Origin: an uncultured Clostridia bacterium
GTDB lineage: Bacteria; Bacillota; Clostridia; TANB77; CAG-508
DNA: 64,000 bases
Reading direction: 5' to 3'
NCBI GenBank assembly: GCA_934120395.1
Contig: CAKOTZ010000005.1
Location: 1-64,000 of the forward strand
Positions within the stretch are counted from its first letter, which is position 1, and every line of letters starts with the position of its first letter. Positions 53,584 through 61,991 of the stretch are shown here, in pieces. The position numbers were made by a program, and so were the translations under genes. A model generated the notes under the pieces. The model did no database searches, was not told where the DNA came from, and was given only the letters and a program-made list of their open reading frames with translations.

Positions 53584-54115
53584 TTCCATCCACATCCTTT
53601 CCTAAGTATTTTTTTATTTCTTTCAATGTCCTATATATTCTATTTTTTACATTAGACTCTCCTAGGTTAAGTCCCTTTGCTATTTCGCCTATTTTCATAT
53701 CTAAGGCAAAATATAAGTAAAAAATTTTAGCCGTTATTAAATCCTTTCCTTTTACATATTCCCACATTAATCCAACATTTTCTTTTGTAATAAAGTCCTG
53801 TTCTAAATCAAATTCAGCTATCGGTTCTATTGTATTTTCATCGTTACTATAGAAAGATACAAGATTTTCTTTTTTCTTTTTATAATAATGTCTTTTTATT
53901 ATGTTATTAGCTATTCCTATAATATAGGCACCTGTATTATCTTCTGTCATAAGCTTCCTTTTTTTAATTATCTTAAGTAATTCAATATATGTATCTTGTA
54001 TGATATCATTTATATCGTCCATATTGTTACATCGTAAAACTACATATTTTAATGTACCTGCGTAAGTATCATTGTATATTTTTTCAAAATTTACTTCATT
54101 TGTTATTTTAACCAT
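53576..54115 (-). CDS. ECF-type sigma factor (second copy)
   Basis: A 179-residue ECF sigma factor: region 2 with NMDDINDIIQDTYIELLKII and YIIGIANNIIKRHYYKKKKE, region 4 with MKIGEIAKGLNLGESNVKNRIYRTLKEIKK. RBS is AAAGGAGG. It is followed by the overlapping DUF4179 gene and, further on, lies next to sortase and cohesin genes, hinting at envelope-related targets. Confidence 0.87.
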   Translation of the reverse strand: MVKITNEVNFEKIYNDTYAGTLKYVVLRCNNMDDINDIIQDTYIELLKIIKKRKLMTEDNTGAYIIGIANNIIKRHYYKKKKENLVSFYSNDENTIEPIAEFDLEQDFITKENVGLMWEYVKGKDLITAKIFYLYFALDMKIGEIAKGLNLGESNVKNRIYRTLKEIKKYLGKDVDGNG

Positions 54116-54188
54116 TTTTACCTCCTTTACTATATAATCTTAAAGTATTAAAAAAAAGTTTCAATTCGAATAATAAAATTTAAAAAGA

Positions 54189-54220
54189 AAAAGACCTCTT
54201 ATTTTCATAAGAAGTCTTTT
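54189..54220 (-). terminator. terminator after the sortase gene
   Basis: Stem AAAAGACCTCTT/AAGAAGTCTTTT immediately downstream of the sortase stop, a near copy of the terminator at 52395. Confidence 0.7.
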
Positions 54221-54222
54221 AC

Positions 54223-54813
54223 TTACATAACAGTATCAATTTCTCTAGCCTTTACAATTATCCTTTTCTTTGAATCACTAGTACATGTTATCAGTGTAAT
54301 TTCTCGCTTTCCATTAGTTTCTTGTGACAAACACGCTATATCACTTGGAGCTACCCTTGTAATAGAATACACTTTATATTTTATGCTAGTATTAGTATTA
54401 TCAGTAAGTATAACTTCATCATCCTTTTTTAGTTCTTTTAAATGATAAAACATATTATTTCGTTTATAATTATGTCCTGCAATGCAAAAATTTCCAATTT
54501 GATTTGGCTTCGCTCCCCAAAATCTAGTTACACTAACAAGTAAGGTCTCTTTATTACTTTCTGCCAAAACATCAGTTTTTAAATTAATTTTTGGTATTTC
54601 TAAACTTGCTATAATTTCATACCCTTCCTTTGTTTCCCTTTTTATTTCCTCTTTTTCAATCTCATTTGTAGCTACAACATTTTCAGTTATTGAATATACT
54701 TCTGTCTCTTTAATTGGTTCTGCAATTTGATTCTCCATATACCAGTTAAAGCACATACCCATTATAATTAAAAAAATTGAAATTATTATAATAACTTTTA
54801 TAATTTTTTTCAT
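54223..54813 (-). CDS. class D-type sortase
   Basis: A 196-residue sortase. N-terminal membrane helix (7-24). The catalytic domain has the triad His in FCIAGHNYKRNNMFYHL, Cys in ITLITCTSDSKKRIIVKA (LxTC) and Arg in the same segment. It joins LPxTG proteins to peptidoglycan; its obvious substrate is the LPKTG cohesin protein encoded 50 bases upstream. RBS is GAGGAGAGGG. Probably one transcript with the cohesin gene. Confidence 0.9.
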   Translation of the reverse strand: MKKIIKVIIIISIFLIIMGMCFNWYMENQIAEPIKETEVYSITENVVATNEIEKEEIKRETKEGYEIIASLEIPKINLKTDVLAESNKETLLVSVTRFWGAKPNQIGNFCIAGHNYKRNNMFYHLKELKKDDEVILTDNTNTSIKYKVYSITRVAPSDIACLSQETNGKREITLITCTSDSKKRIIVKAREIDTVM

Positions 54814-54863
54814 ACCCTCTCCTCATATGTAAATTTGGATAGAATTATCTATCCAAATTTTTG

Positions 54864-55991
54864 CTATTTTTCTTTTCTTGCAACATAAATATATGAAACT
54901 ACTAGTATCATAATCACTACTGCAGAAGCGGCATATAAATTTATTCCTGTCTTTGGCAAATGTGTTGGTGTTTTTTCTTCTTTACTTGAATTTGTATTAT
55001 TATCTTTTATATTATCTTCTTGTTCAGGTTTTTCACCTGGTTTTTCTTCTGGCTTCTCATCTGGTTTTTCATCCGGCTTTTCTTCTGGCTGTTCAGGTTC
55101 TGGCTGTTCAGGCTGTCCAGGCTGTCCAGGTTCTTCTTCCGGTGGAACAATTACAGCTTTTTCTTTAACATTTAAAGTTACTGTTTCTTCACTAATAGTT
55201 TTGTCAGAATCATCACGATTAACTAATTTAAACTTAATCGAATAGGTTCCAGCTTTACTAAAAGTTCCACGTAAATTTAAAGTTTGATTTACATCTTTAC
55301 CACCTATAGCGTATCCAGCATCATCTCCCCAACCACTTTGAATTAAATCTTGTTCTGCTCTATTTGCATCAGTTCCAATTAATTTTACATTTCCTCCTTC
55401 AGGTGTTGTTGCTTCTGCTAAAATCCTTACATGCTTATAATTTTTTCCAATTGCTGAACTTACTGATAACTTCATCTCTTTTTCTTCTTTTTCTACAATA
55501 TCTCCGGTATAGCTTAATGCAATTTTATAGTCCTGATATTTTGGTTCTGCTGTTACTTGTTTAGTAATAGGTACTGTAATGTCATCATATTCCTCACTTG
55601 CATCAGCATTTGCAAGTCCTTCAGCTGTTACATTAATTTCTGTTGGATTAGACGCTGTCAAGTCTTCTTTTGCCTTAAAAGTAACATCCATATCTTCTCT
55701 TGGAGTATCAGCATCATTGAAGGTTACTCTTACTTTTGTACCATTGTCATTTGCTTCACCTCCTGTAGCACTAACAAATTCAAGAATTTTGTTGTCATAT
55801 GCAAAATCAAAAGTGTATGCGCCTAATTGTTTTCCAAATTTTACATGTGCCTTTAATTCTTCTCCAGCATTAACTACAGTTTTATCTAAGCTAACATCTA
55901 ATGAATCCAAACTTGCAGCATAACTGTTTAGCCCTATATAGCTTAATACAAATACAGCCATTATGAAAATTTTAATAAAGATTTTTTTCAT
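54864..55991 (-). CDS. cohesin-domain LPKTG wall protein
   Basis: A 375-residue sortase-anchored protein. Signal peptide (1-25). Cohesin domain (about 28-145: VSLDKTVVNAGEELKAHVKF, GAYTFDFAYDNKILEFVSAT). A second beta domain (150-275) follows, then a Pro/Glu/Lys stalk with PEEKPDEKPDEKPEEKPGEK repeats and the sorting signal LPKTG (about residue 343), a helix and KEK. It can act as a wall-bound receptor for dockerin proteins such as the GH73 autolysin. The adjoining sortase completes the module. RBS is AAAGGAG. Confidence 0.88.
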   Translation of the reverse strand: MKKIFIKIFIMAVFVLSYIGLNSYAASLDSLDVSLDKTVVNAGEELKAHVKFGKQLGAYTFDFAYDNKILEFVSATGGEANDNGTKVRVTFNDADTPREDMDVTFKAKEDLTASNPTEINVTAEGLANADASEEYDDITVPITKQVTAEPKYQDYKIALSYTGDIVEKEEKEMKLSVSSAIGKNYKHVRILAEATTPEGGNVKLIGTDANRAEQDLIQSGWGDDAGYAIGGKDVNQTLNLRGTFSKAGTYSIKFKLVNRDDSDKTISEETVTLNVKEKAVIVPPEEEPGQPGQPEQPEPEQPEEKPDEKPDEKPEEKPGEKPEQEDNIKDNNTNSSKEEKTPTHLPKTGINLYAASAVVIMILVVSYIYVARKEK

Positions 55992-56063
55992 GTTTTTACT
56001 CCTTTCTATTTTTTATACTTTATATTATTTCAAATTTTCACAATATTATTTATTGTATTAAAT

Positions 56064-56113
56064 GGAAAAAGTCATACTTTTACGAAATTTGTATATTTAC
56101 GTAAAAACATGAC
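56064..56113 (-). terminator. terminator of the rimP-truB operon
   Basis: Inverted repeat 56071-56084 with 56100-56113 (GTCAT and TTTTACG elements), followed by TTTTTCC on the minus strand just past truB. Confidence 0.6.
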
Positions 56114-56122
56114 TTTATATTT

Positions 56123-57001
56123 TTATAATATTATATCTCTTTTTAATAAATTTTTTCTTACTATTCCAAGCCCAATAAATCTTTTGTTTTGATCATAAAC
56201 TCTATAATTATTATCTAATAAATCTTTTTTAAGCAAAACACCATTTAAAAACAATTGTAAGTCTTTTTCATTTAATTCAATAACACCTTTATTTTCGAAA
56301 ATTTTTTCAATACCAATTACTGTTTTCCCCAAAAAACACTTATTATCCTTATTTTCCTCAATCTGCTTTAAAGTAACCGACTGACTTATTTTGAAATTTT
56401 CTACCTCTATTCGTCTTAAATCGCTCATATAGCCAACTGTGCCTAAATTTTCAGCTATCTGTTCGCAAAGCACTCGAATATACGTTCCTTTTGAACATTT
56501 GACATTAAATTTTATGTTTTGATTTTCTTTGTCAATTTCAATTAAACTAATATTATATATTTCAATATCGCGTGCCTCAGGTTTTATTTCTATTCCCTCT
56601 CTTGCATATTCATATAGCTTTTTACCATTTACTTTAATTGCAGAATACATTGGTGGAATTTGTTTTTGCTTTCCCTTTACATTTTCGAGTGCATTTATTA
56701 CATTTATCTCTTCAAAACATGATACAGATACACTTTTTTTCTCTATACATTTTCCTTCTCCATCTGCAGTATCTGTTTTTTCCCCTAATTTTATAGTTGC
56801 TTCATACACCTTATCATGTTCAATTAAATATTTTGCAATCTTTGTTCCCTTACCAACCAATATTGGTAAAACTCCAGTTGCCATTGGATCAAGTGTACCT
56901 GCATGTCCTACCTTTTTTGTTCCTAATGCTTTACGTATTTTAAAAACAACATCATGTGAAGTACAATTTTTTGGCTTATCTATAATTAAAACTCCGTCCA
57001 T
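56123..57001 (-). CDS. truB: tRNA pseudouridine-55 synthase
   Basis: A 292-residue TruB making pseudouridine 55 in the T-loop. MDGVLIIDKPKNCTSHDVVF at the N-terminus; the catalytic Asp lies in KVGHAGTLDPMATGVLPILVG; KQIPPMYSAIKVNGKKLYEYAREG and KCSKGTYIRVLCEQIAENLG are family motifs. A short PUA-like end follows. Last gene of the translation operon, 14 bases after nrnA. Confidence 0.95.
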   Translation of the reverse strand: MDGVLIIDKPKNCTSHDVVFKIRKALGTKKVGHAGTLDPMATGVLPILVGKGTKIAKYLIEHDKVYEATIKLGEKTDTADGEGKCIEKKSVSVSCFEEINVINALENVKGKQKQIPPMYSAIKVNGKKLYEYAREGIEIKPEARDIEIYNISLIEIDKENQNIKFNVKCSKGTYIRVLCEQIAENLGTVGYMSDLRRIEVENFKISQSVTLKQIEENKDNKCFLGKTVIGIEKIFENKGVIELNEKDLQLFLNGVLLKKDLLDNNYRVYDQNKRFIGLGIVRKNLLKRDIIL

Positions 57002-57015
57002 TATGGAAACCTCTT

Positions 57016-57966
57016 CTATTTTAAATATATTTTTGTTTGTGAAATTAATCTATCTCTTACTTGTTCTAAATCTCCTGTACTTATTTGACAACCAGCAGCC
57101 TTATTATGACCACCGCCACCAAACATTAAACAAATATCTGATACATTTACATAGTCATTAGAGCGAAGTGACGCTTTAAAGCCATTTTCAACTTCTCTTA
57201 TGAAAATAGATACTTCTACACCTTCTATTTCTCTTCCAATTGACACACAGCCTTCCCAGTCGCCAATACCAGCACCGATGCTCTTTTCATCTTCTTGCAA
57301 TATATATGTAAAAGCTATCTTTCCTTCTTCATAAAATTGAATTCTATTCATAGCAAGCTTTGTAATTTCAAATTTTGTTTTAGACATAGTTTGAAATACT
57401 CTTTTATATATATTTGTGATATTTATTCCCTTGCTTAACAATCTAGCAACAATTTCAAAGGTTTCACAGCTTACACCTTCATATTGAAAACCACCTGTAT
57501 CTGTTATTATACCTGCCAAAAGACAAGTTCCAATTTCCCTGCTAATATCTATGTTCCAATATTCTAATACCTTTATTAATATTTGTGCACACGCAGGAGC
57601 TACAGGATCAACATAATTAAAATCTGCATACATAGAATTTACTACATGGTGATCAATTTGAATTGTTTTTTTAGCACTTTCAAATGATTTAGCTGGATCT
57701 GCAAGTCTTGCTTGAGTTGCACAGTCAACAGCAATAGCCAAATCGTAATTTTGTTTTCCCTCTCTTATACTTTCGTTAATTGACGGTAAAAAATCAAATA
57801 CTTTTGCATACTCAGGAATAATAAGCTCTACTTCCTTATTTTGTGCTTTCAAAGCCATATACAATGCTAAAGCACTTCCAATTGCATCTCCATCTGGATT
57901 TTGATGAGTTAAAATACCAATAGTTTCTGCCATTTGTAATTCCTTTTTCATGTCATCTAATATCAT
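57016..57966 (-). CDS. nrnA: DHH/DHHA1 oligoribonuclease NrnA-like
   Basis: A 316-residue DHH-family phosphoesterase. Metal motifs: THQNPDGDAIGSALAL, the DHH-type motif IQIDHHVVNSMYADFN and a DHHA1 domain ending GGGGHNKAAGCQIS. It degrades nanoRNAs and pAp. The position between rbfA and truB is conserved in Bacillota. It begins one base after the end of rbfA. Confidence 0.92.
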   Translation of the reverse strand: MILDDMKKELQMAETIGILTHQNPDGDAIGSALALYMALKAQNKEVELIIPEYAKVFDFLPSINESIREGKQNYDLAIAVDCATQARLADPAKSFESAKKTIQIDHHVVNSMYADFNYVDPVAPACAQILIKVLEYWNIDISREIGTCLLAGIITDTGGFQYEGVSCETFEIVARLLSKGINITNIYKRVFQTMSKTKFEITKLAMNRIQFYEEGKIAFTYILQEDEKSIGAGIGDWEGCVSIGREIEGVEVSIFIREVENGFKASLRSNDYVNVSDICLMFGGGGHNKAAGCQISTGDLEQVRDRLISQTKIYLK

Positions 57967-57967
57967 T

Positions 57968-58336
57968 TTACTCTCCTTCTTTAGGTTCTACGTCCTTAAT
58001 AAGTTCTTTTAAGATAGAATCAATTTTAGAACCATATTCAATAGATTCGTCAAACTCAAATACAATTTCAGGTGTAGTTCTTAAATTAATTTTGTGAGCT
58101 AATTGAGTTCGTACATAACCAGCAGATTTTTTTAATGCTTCCAATGTTTTTTTCTTATTAGCATTCAACATGCTAACATAGACTCTAGCATAGCGAAAGT
58201 CTGGCGTAACTTTAACTTTAGTTACGCTAACCATCCCCGTTATATTAGTATTATTTAATTCGTAATTTACAATATTACTAATTTCACGTTTCAATTCTTC
58301 TTCGACTTTATTCATTCGATTAGTATTTTTTTGCAT
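57968..58336 (-). CDS. rbfA: ribosome-binding factor A
   Basis: A 122-residue RbfA, a KH-fold factor for late 30S maturation. NRMNKVEEELKREISNIVN, then TKVKVTPDFRYARVYVSML and the end KIDSILKELIKDVEP. The start at MQKNTNR follows AAGGAG six bases upstream. It follows infB directly. Confidence 0.93.
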   Translation of the reverse strand: MQKNTNRMNKVEEELKREISNIVNYELNNTNITGMVSVTKVKVTPDFRYARVYVSMLNANKKKTLEALKKSAGYVRTQLAHKINLRTTPEIVFEFDESIEYGSKIDSILKELIKDVEPKEGE

Positions 58337-58356
58337 ATATTTCTCCTTAGCCAAAT

Positions 58357-61300
58357 TTATTTTATCTCTTCCATAATATGAGCTTCAATAATATCTCCTA
58401 CTTTTATATCGTTAAAGTTTTCCAATTGAAGTCCACATTCATATCCATAAGCAACCTCTTTTGCATCATCTTTAAATCTTTTCAAAGAAATTAATTTTCC
58501 TTCAAAAATAACAACATTATCACGTATTACTCTTGCAATTGCATTTCTTGCAATCTTTCCATCTGTTACATAGCAACCAGCAATAGTTCCTACATTAGAA
58601 ACTTTAAATGTTTGTCTTACTTCTGCATTACCAATTATAACTTCCTTGTATTCTGGATCACGCATTCCCTTCATAGCAAGTTCTACATCCTCAATTGCAT
58701 TATAAATAACTGAATATGTTTTTATTTCAACTTCTTCTTTATCTGCTACCTCTTTTGCAATAGCATTTGCCCTTACATTAAATGCTATTATAATTGCATT
58801 AGAAACCTTTGCAAGTGTAACGTCTGATTCTGTTACAGCTCCTACATTTGAATGAATTACTTTAACACGAATTTCATCATTAGATAGTTTTTCTAATGCT
58901 TGCTTTACAGCTTCTACAGAACCTTGTACATCTGCTTTTACAATTAAATTTAATTGTTTTAAATTGCCTTTTTCAATTTGATTAAATAAATCATCAAGAG
59001 TAACCTTCGAAGTTGCATTTAATGTTTTTTCTCTTTGTTGACGTTTTCTTCTTTCAATTAAATGTTTAGCCATCTTTTCGTCTTTTACTTCATAGAAAGT
59101 ATCACCAACAGAAGGAACCTCAGATAAACCTGTTATTTCTACTGGTGTAGATGGACCTGCTGTTTTTACTTTTTGTCCCTTATCATTTGTCATAACTCTT
59201 ATTCTTCCAATTACAGATCCAACAACAATAGTATCTCCAACATCTAATTTACCTCTTTGCACAAGCATTGTTGCTATAACGCCTCTATGTTTATCAAGTT
59301 TTGCTTCAATAATTGTTCCCTTTGCCTGTTTGTGAGGATTTACTTTTAAATCTAGCATATCGGCTTCAAGTAAAACCATTTCTAATAATGTATCTATGTT
59401 TTGATGATTTTTAGCAGAAATTGGTACATAAATAGTATCTCCACCCCATTCTTCTGGGACTAAACCATACTCTGTTAATTCTTGTTTTACTCTTTCAACA
59501 TTGGCACCTTCAAGATCAATCTTATTTACAGCAACAATTATTGGGATTTCAGCTGCCTTAGCATGATTAATTGCTTCTATAGTTTGTGGCATAACACCAT
59601 CATTTGCAGCAACTACTAAAATTGCTATATCTGTTATTTGTGCTCCTCTAGCACGCATACTTGTAAATGCCTCATGTCCTGGTGTATCTAAGAAGGTAAT
59701 TGCTCTACCATTAATTTCTACCTTATATGCACCAATATGTTGTGTAATTCCTCCAGCTTCACCACTTATAACATTTGTAGAACGTATAGCATCAAGTAAA
59801 GATGTTTTACCATGATCAACGTGTCCCATAACAACAATAACTGGTGGTCTAGAAATTAATTGATCTTCTGTATCTTCGCTGTCATCAAATAGAATATCTT
59901 CTTCTTTAACAATATTTTTCTTTTTAGCTGTAACTCCAAATTCTCCTGCAACCAAAAATGCAGTATCAAAATCTAAATCATTATTAATAGTTGCCAATAT
60001 TCCATAATTTAATAATTTTTTAATTACTTCACTACTTGTTTTCTTTAATTCAGTTGCCAAATCCTTAACAGTTATACTCTCAGGTATTGTTATTTCTGTA
60101 AGTTTAAATATTTTTTGCTTGTTTCGTTCTTCATTGCCTTGTTTTTGATTCTTTTTCTTATTCTTTCTAGCCTTATTATTACTTAAATCATAGTAATCAA
60201 GCATTGTACCTTCATTAAACATACTAGATAACTGATTTTCTTGTTTTAAACTCTTTAATTTATCATTGCTAAAATCATAACTATTGTTTTTCTTGTTTTT
60301 TTGTGGCTTTTTATTTCTATCATCATTTCTATTATTTTTTTGTTTATCTATAGCCTTATTGGCATACTCTCTAACAGTTTCTTTTTCAACAACATCAGAA
60401 GCCATAATATTTTTTATATTTTTCTCAATGCCTTTTTCATCTAAAACACGATTTCTATTGTTGTATCCGCTATTATTATTTCTATTATAGTTATTATTAC
60501 GATTGTAATTTCCTTGATTATTATTACCATTATAATTGTTATTACGGTTGTAATTATTACCATTTGAATTATTTCTATTAAATGAGCCATTTCTATTATT
60601 TGAATTTTGACGATTATAATTGTTATTATTTATGTTTTGTCCATTATTTCTGTTAAAATTACGCCCATTGTTGCTATTTCGGCTATAGTTATTATTACCA
60701 TTGTTTCTATTAAATGAGCCATTTGTGCTATTATTACCATTTGAATTATTGTGATTTATGCGTTCTTCAACATGATAATTCTTTTTTTCTATTTGAGCAT
60801 TTGTCTCTTTGATTACTGGCTCTTTTTCAATCTTTGCTGTTTTAGTTTCAACCTTATTTTCAATTTTAGTTTCAGGTGTAACTTCTTCTTTTTTCACTTC
60901 ATTTACCACTATGTTCTTATCTTCTTTTTTCACTTTAACCTCTTCTTTTTTGCTATCTTTTAATCCAAATAATTCGCTTGCTGTAAGCGGTCTTTTTGGC
61001 TTATCTCTATATACAATATTATAATCTTTTTTTCTATTATTTTCGATAAAACCCAAATCCTTTTTTCGAGTATCTTTCTCGTGTTTTTCTTCTTTTTCAT
61101 TATCTTCTGTAATAATTACTTCTCTTCTAATAATCACATGACCGATTATTTTTTTCTTTTTTGTTTTCTTCCTTTTTTGTTGATTTATTATTTGCATTTT
61201 CTTTTTTATTTTGCTGAAAACTATCTAATAATTTTTTCGCTACTTCATTGTTTACAGCACTTAAGTGACTTTTAACATCAATTCCAAGTGCTTTTGCCCT

Positions 61301-61357
61301 TTCCAATACTTCTTTGCTATTTATATTTAGCTTTTTGGCAATTTCATGTATTTTCAT
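58357..61357 (-). CDS. infB: translation initiation factor IF-2, needs +1 shift at CGG
   Basis: IF-2 of 999 residues with a +1 shift. It starts at MKIHEIAKKLNINSKEVLER, the standard IF2_N domain. At codon 72 a CGG (61144-61142) is followed by four codons and a stop; one base on it continues GHVIIRREVIITED, the segment that precedes the linker. A very long low-complexity linker with many NNxNR repeats (about 200-330) follows, then a second IF2_N domain and the G domain with VVMGHVDHGKTSLLDAI, DTPGHEAFTSMRARG and NKIDLE, then domains II-IV. Essential, so the recoding must be efficient. Follows ylxQ with a two-base gap. Confidence 0.95.
61142..61144 (-). other. +1 recoding site in infB (CGG-T)
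   Basis: In-frame CGG after AAT, here followed by T, so the new codon is GGT. The zero frame stops four codons on. Confidence 0.93.
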
Positions 61358-61358
61358 A

Positions 61359-61683
61359 TTACCCAATAGCGTCACCCCCATAAATTATTTTTTTTATTCC
61401 ATCTGCTAAATTTTTATCTTTAATCGCAAATACAACTTTATTCGTCTTTCCAATTGCGTGGCTCATATCATCTTTATTTCCAAAAACTATATAAGGAACC
61501 TTGTTTTTATCGCATATATAAATAATATTTTTTTTAGTTTTTTCTGATGCATCTATAGTTATTATAACTAACTTCGCTTTTTTATAATTGATACTATCTA
61601 TTACTGCATCCGTACCAAATATAATTTTACCGTCCCTTTGTTGCAAGTCCTATTAATCCATAAACTCTATTTTGAATGGTCAC
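61359..61683 (-). CDS. ylxQ: L7Ae-family ribosomal-type protein YlxQ, needs +1 shift at CGG
   Basis: A 107-residue L7Ae/L30e-type RNA-binding protein with a +1 shift. The GTG at 61683 follows AGAGGTG, inside the end of ylxR, and gives TIQNRVYGLIGLATKG. Codon 18 is CGG (61632-61630), immediately followed by TAA in the zero frame. One base on it reads GKIIFGTDAVIDSINYKKAK, restoring the family motif (x-x-GGKI-x-x-G) and the rest (VIITIDASEKTKKNIIYICD, VPYIVFGNKDDMSHAIGKTN). A frame caller would start at TTG 61646 without an RBS. Conserved position between ylxR and infB. Confidence 0.93.
61630..61632 (-). other. +1 recoding site in ylxQ (CGG-T, next to a zero-frame TAA)
   Basis: In-frame CGG after GGA, directly followed by TAA. 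The +1 frame restores GGKIIFGTDAV. Confidence 0.93.
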
Positions 61684-61942
61684 TCAATACACCTCTTAGT
61701 TCTTTATAAATTTCTTCGTTAATTTCCATTTCAAAAACTCTTTCAAGTCTTTTACTTTTTTCAGCTTTTTCAAGACATTCTATGTTTTCGCAAATATATG
61801 CTCCACGTCCATCGGCCTTTCCTATTTTATCAATACTAATTTCGCCCTTATTGTTTTTTACAATTCTAACTAAATTTTTTTTGTCCTTCTTTGTATTGCA
61901 TCCTATACATGTTCTTTGTGGTTGTTTTTTCAAGTGACTCAC
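61667..61942 (-). CDS. ylxR: YlxR family RNA-binding protein
   Basis: A 91-residue YlxR (DUF448) protein with the signature PQRTCIGCNTKKDKKNLVRIV and GKADGRGAYICENIECLEKA. In related bacteria YlxR binds RNase P RNA or acts as a nucleoid factor. Its end overlaps ylxQ by 17 bases. In the nusA-infB operon. Confidence 0.93.
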   Translation of the reverse strand: MSHLKKQPQRTCIGCNTKKDKKNLVRIVKNNKGEISIDKIGKADGRGAYICENIECLEKAEKSKRLERVFEMEINEEIYKELRGVLSDHSK

Positions 61943-61991
61943 CTTCTTTTTATATTTTTCCTGTATTTAAGTTTATGTTATTTATCTTTTC

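Noticed and set aside
55020..55140. Tandem repeat in the cohesin gene as a mobile or regulatory element
   Set aside because: It encodes the Pro/Glu/Lys wall-spanning stalk of an LPKTG protein in frame.
60480..60780. Repeat array in infB as a CRISPR or tandem DNA element
   Set aside because: The repeats are irregular Asn/Arg/Gly codons in frame with infB and encode the flexible IF-2 linker.
9641..61632. Ten frame breaks as ordinary sequencing or assembly indels
   Set aside because: All are +1, all create an in-frame CGG before GGN, none occurs in a different phase or at another codon, and identical contexts such as AATGGA or TCAGGA without the extra C are common elsewhere in the window. A systematic base-calling artefact is not formally excluded without reads.
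9646..61632. CGG reassigned to another amino acid, as in known Arg-codon reassignments
   Set aside because: A reassignment keeps the frame. Here the frame always changes by +1, so a plain sense reassignment cannot restore the proteins.
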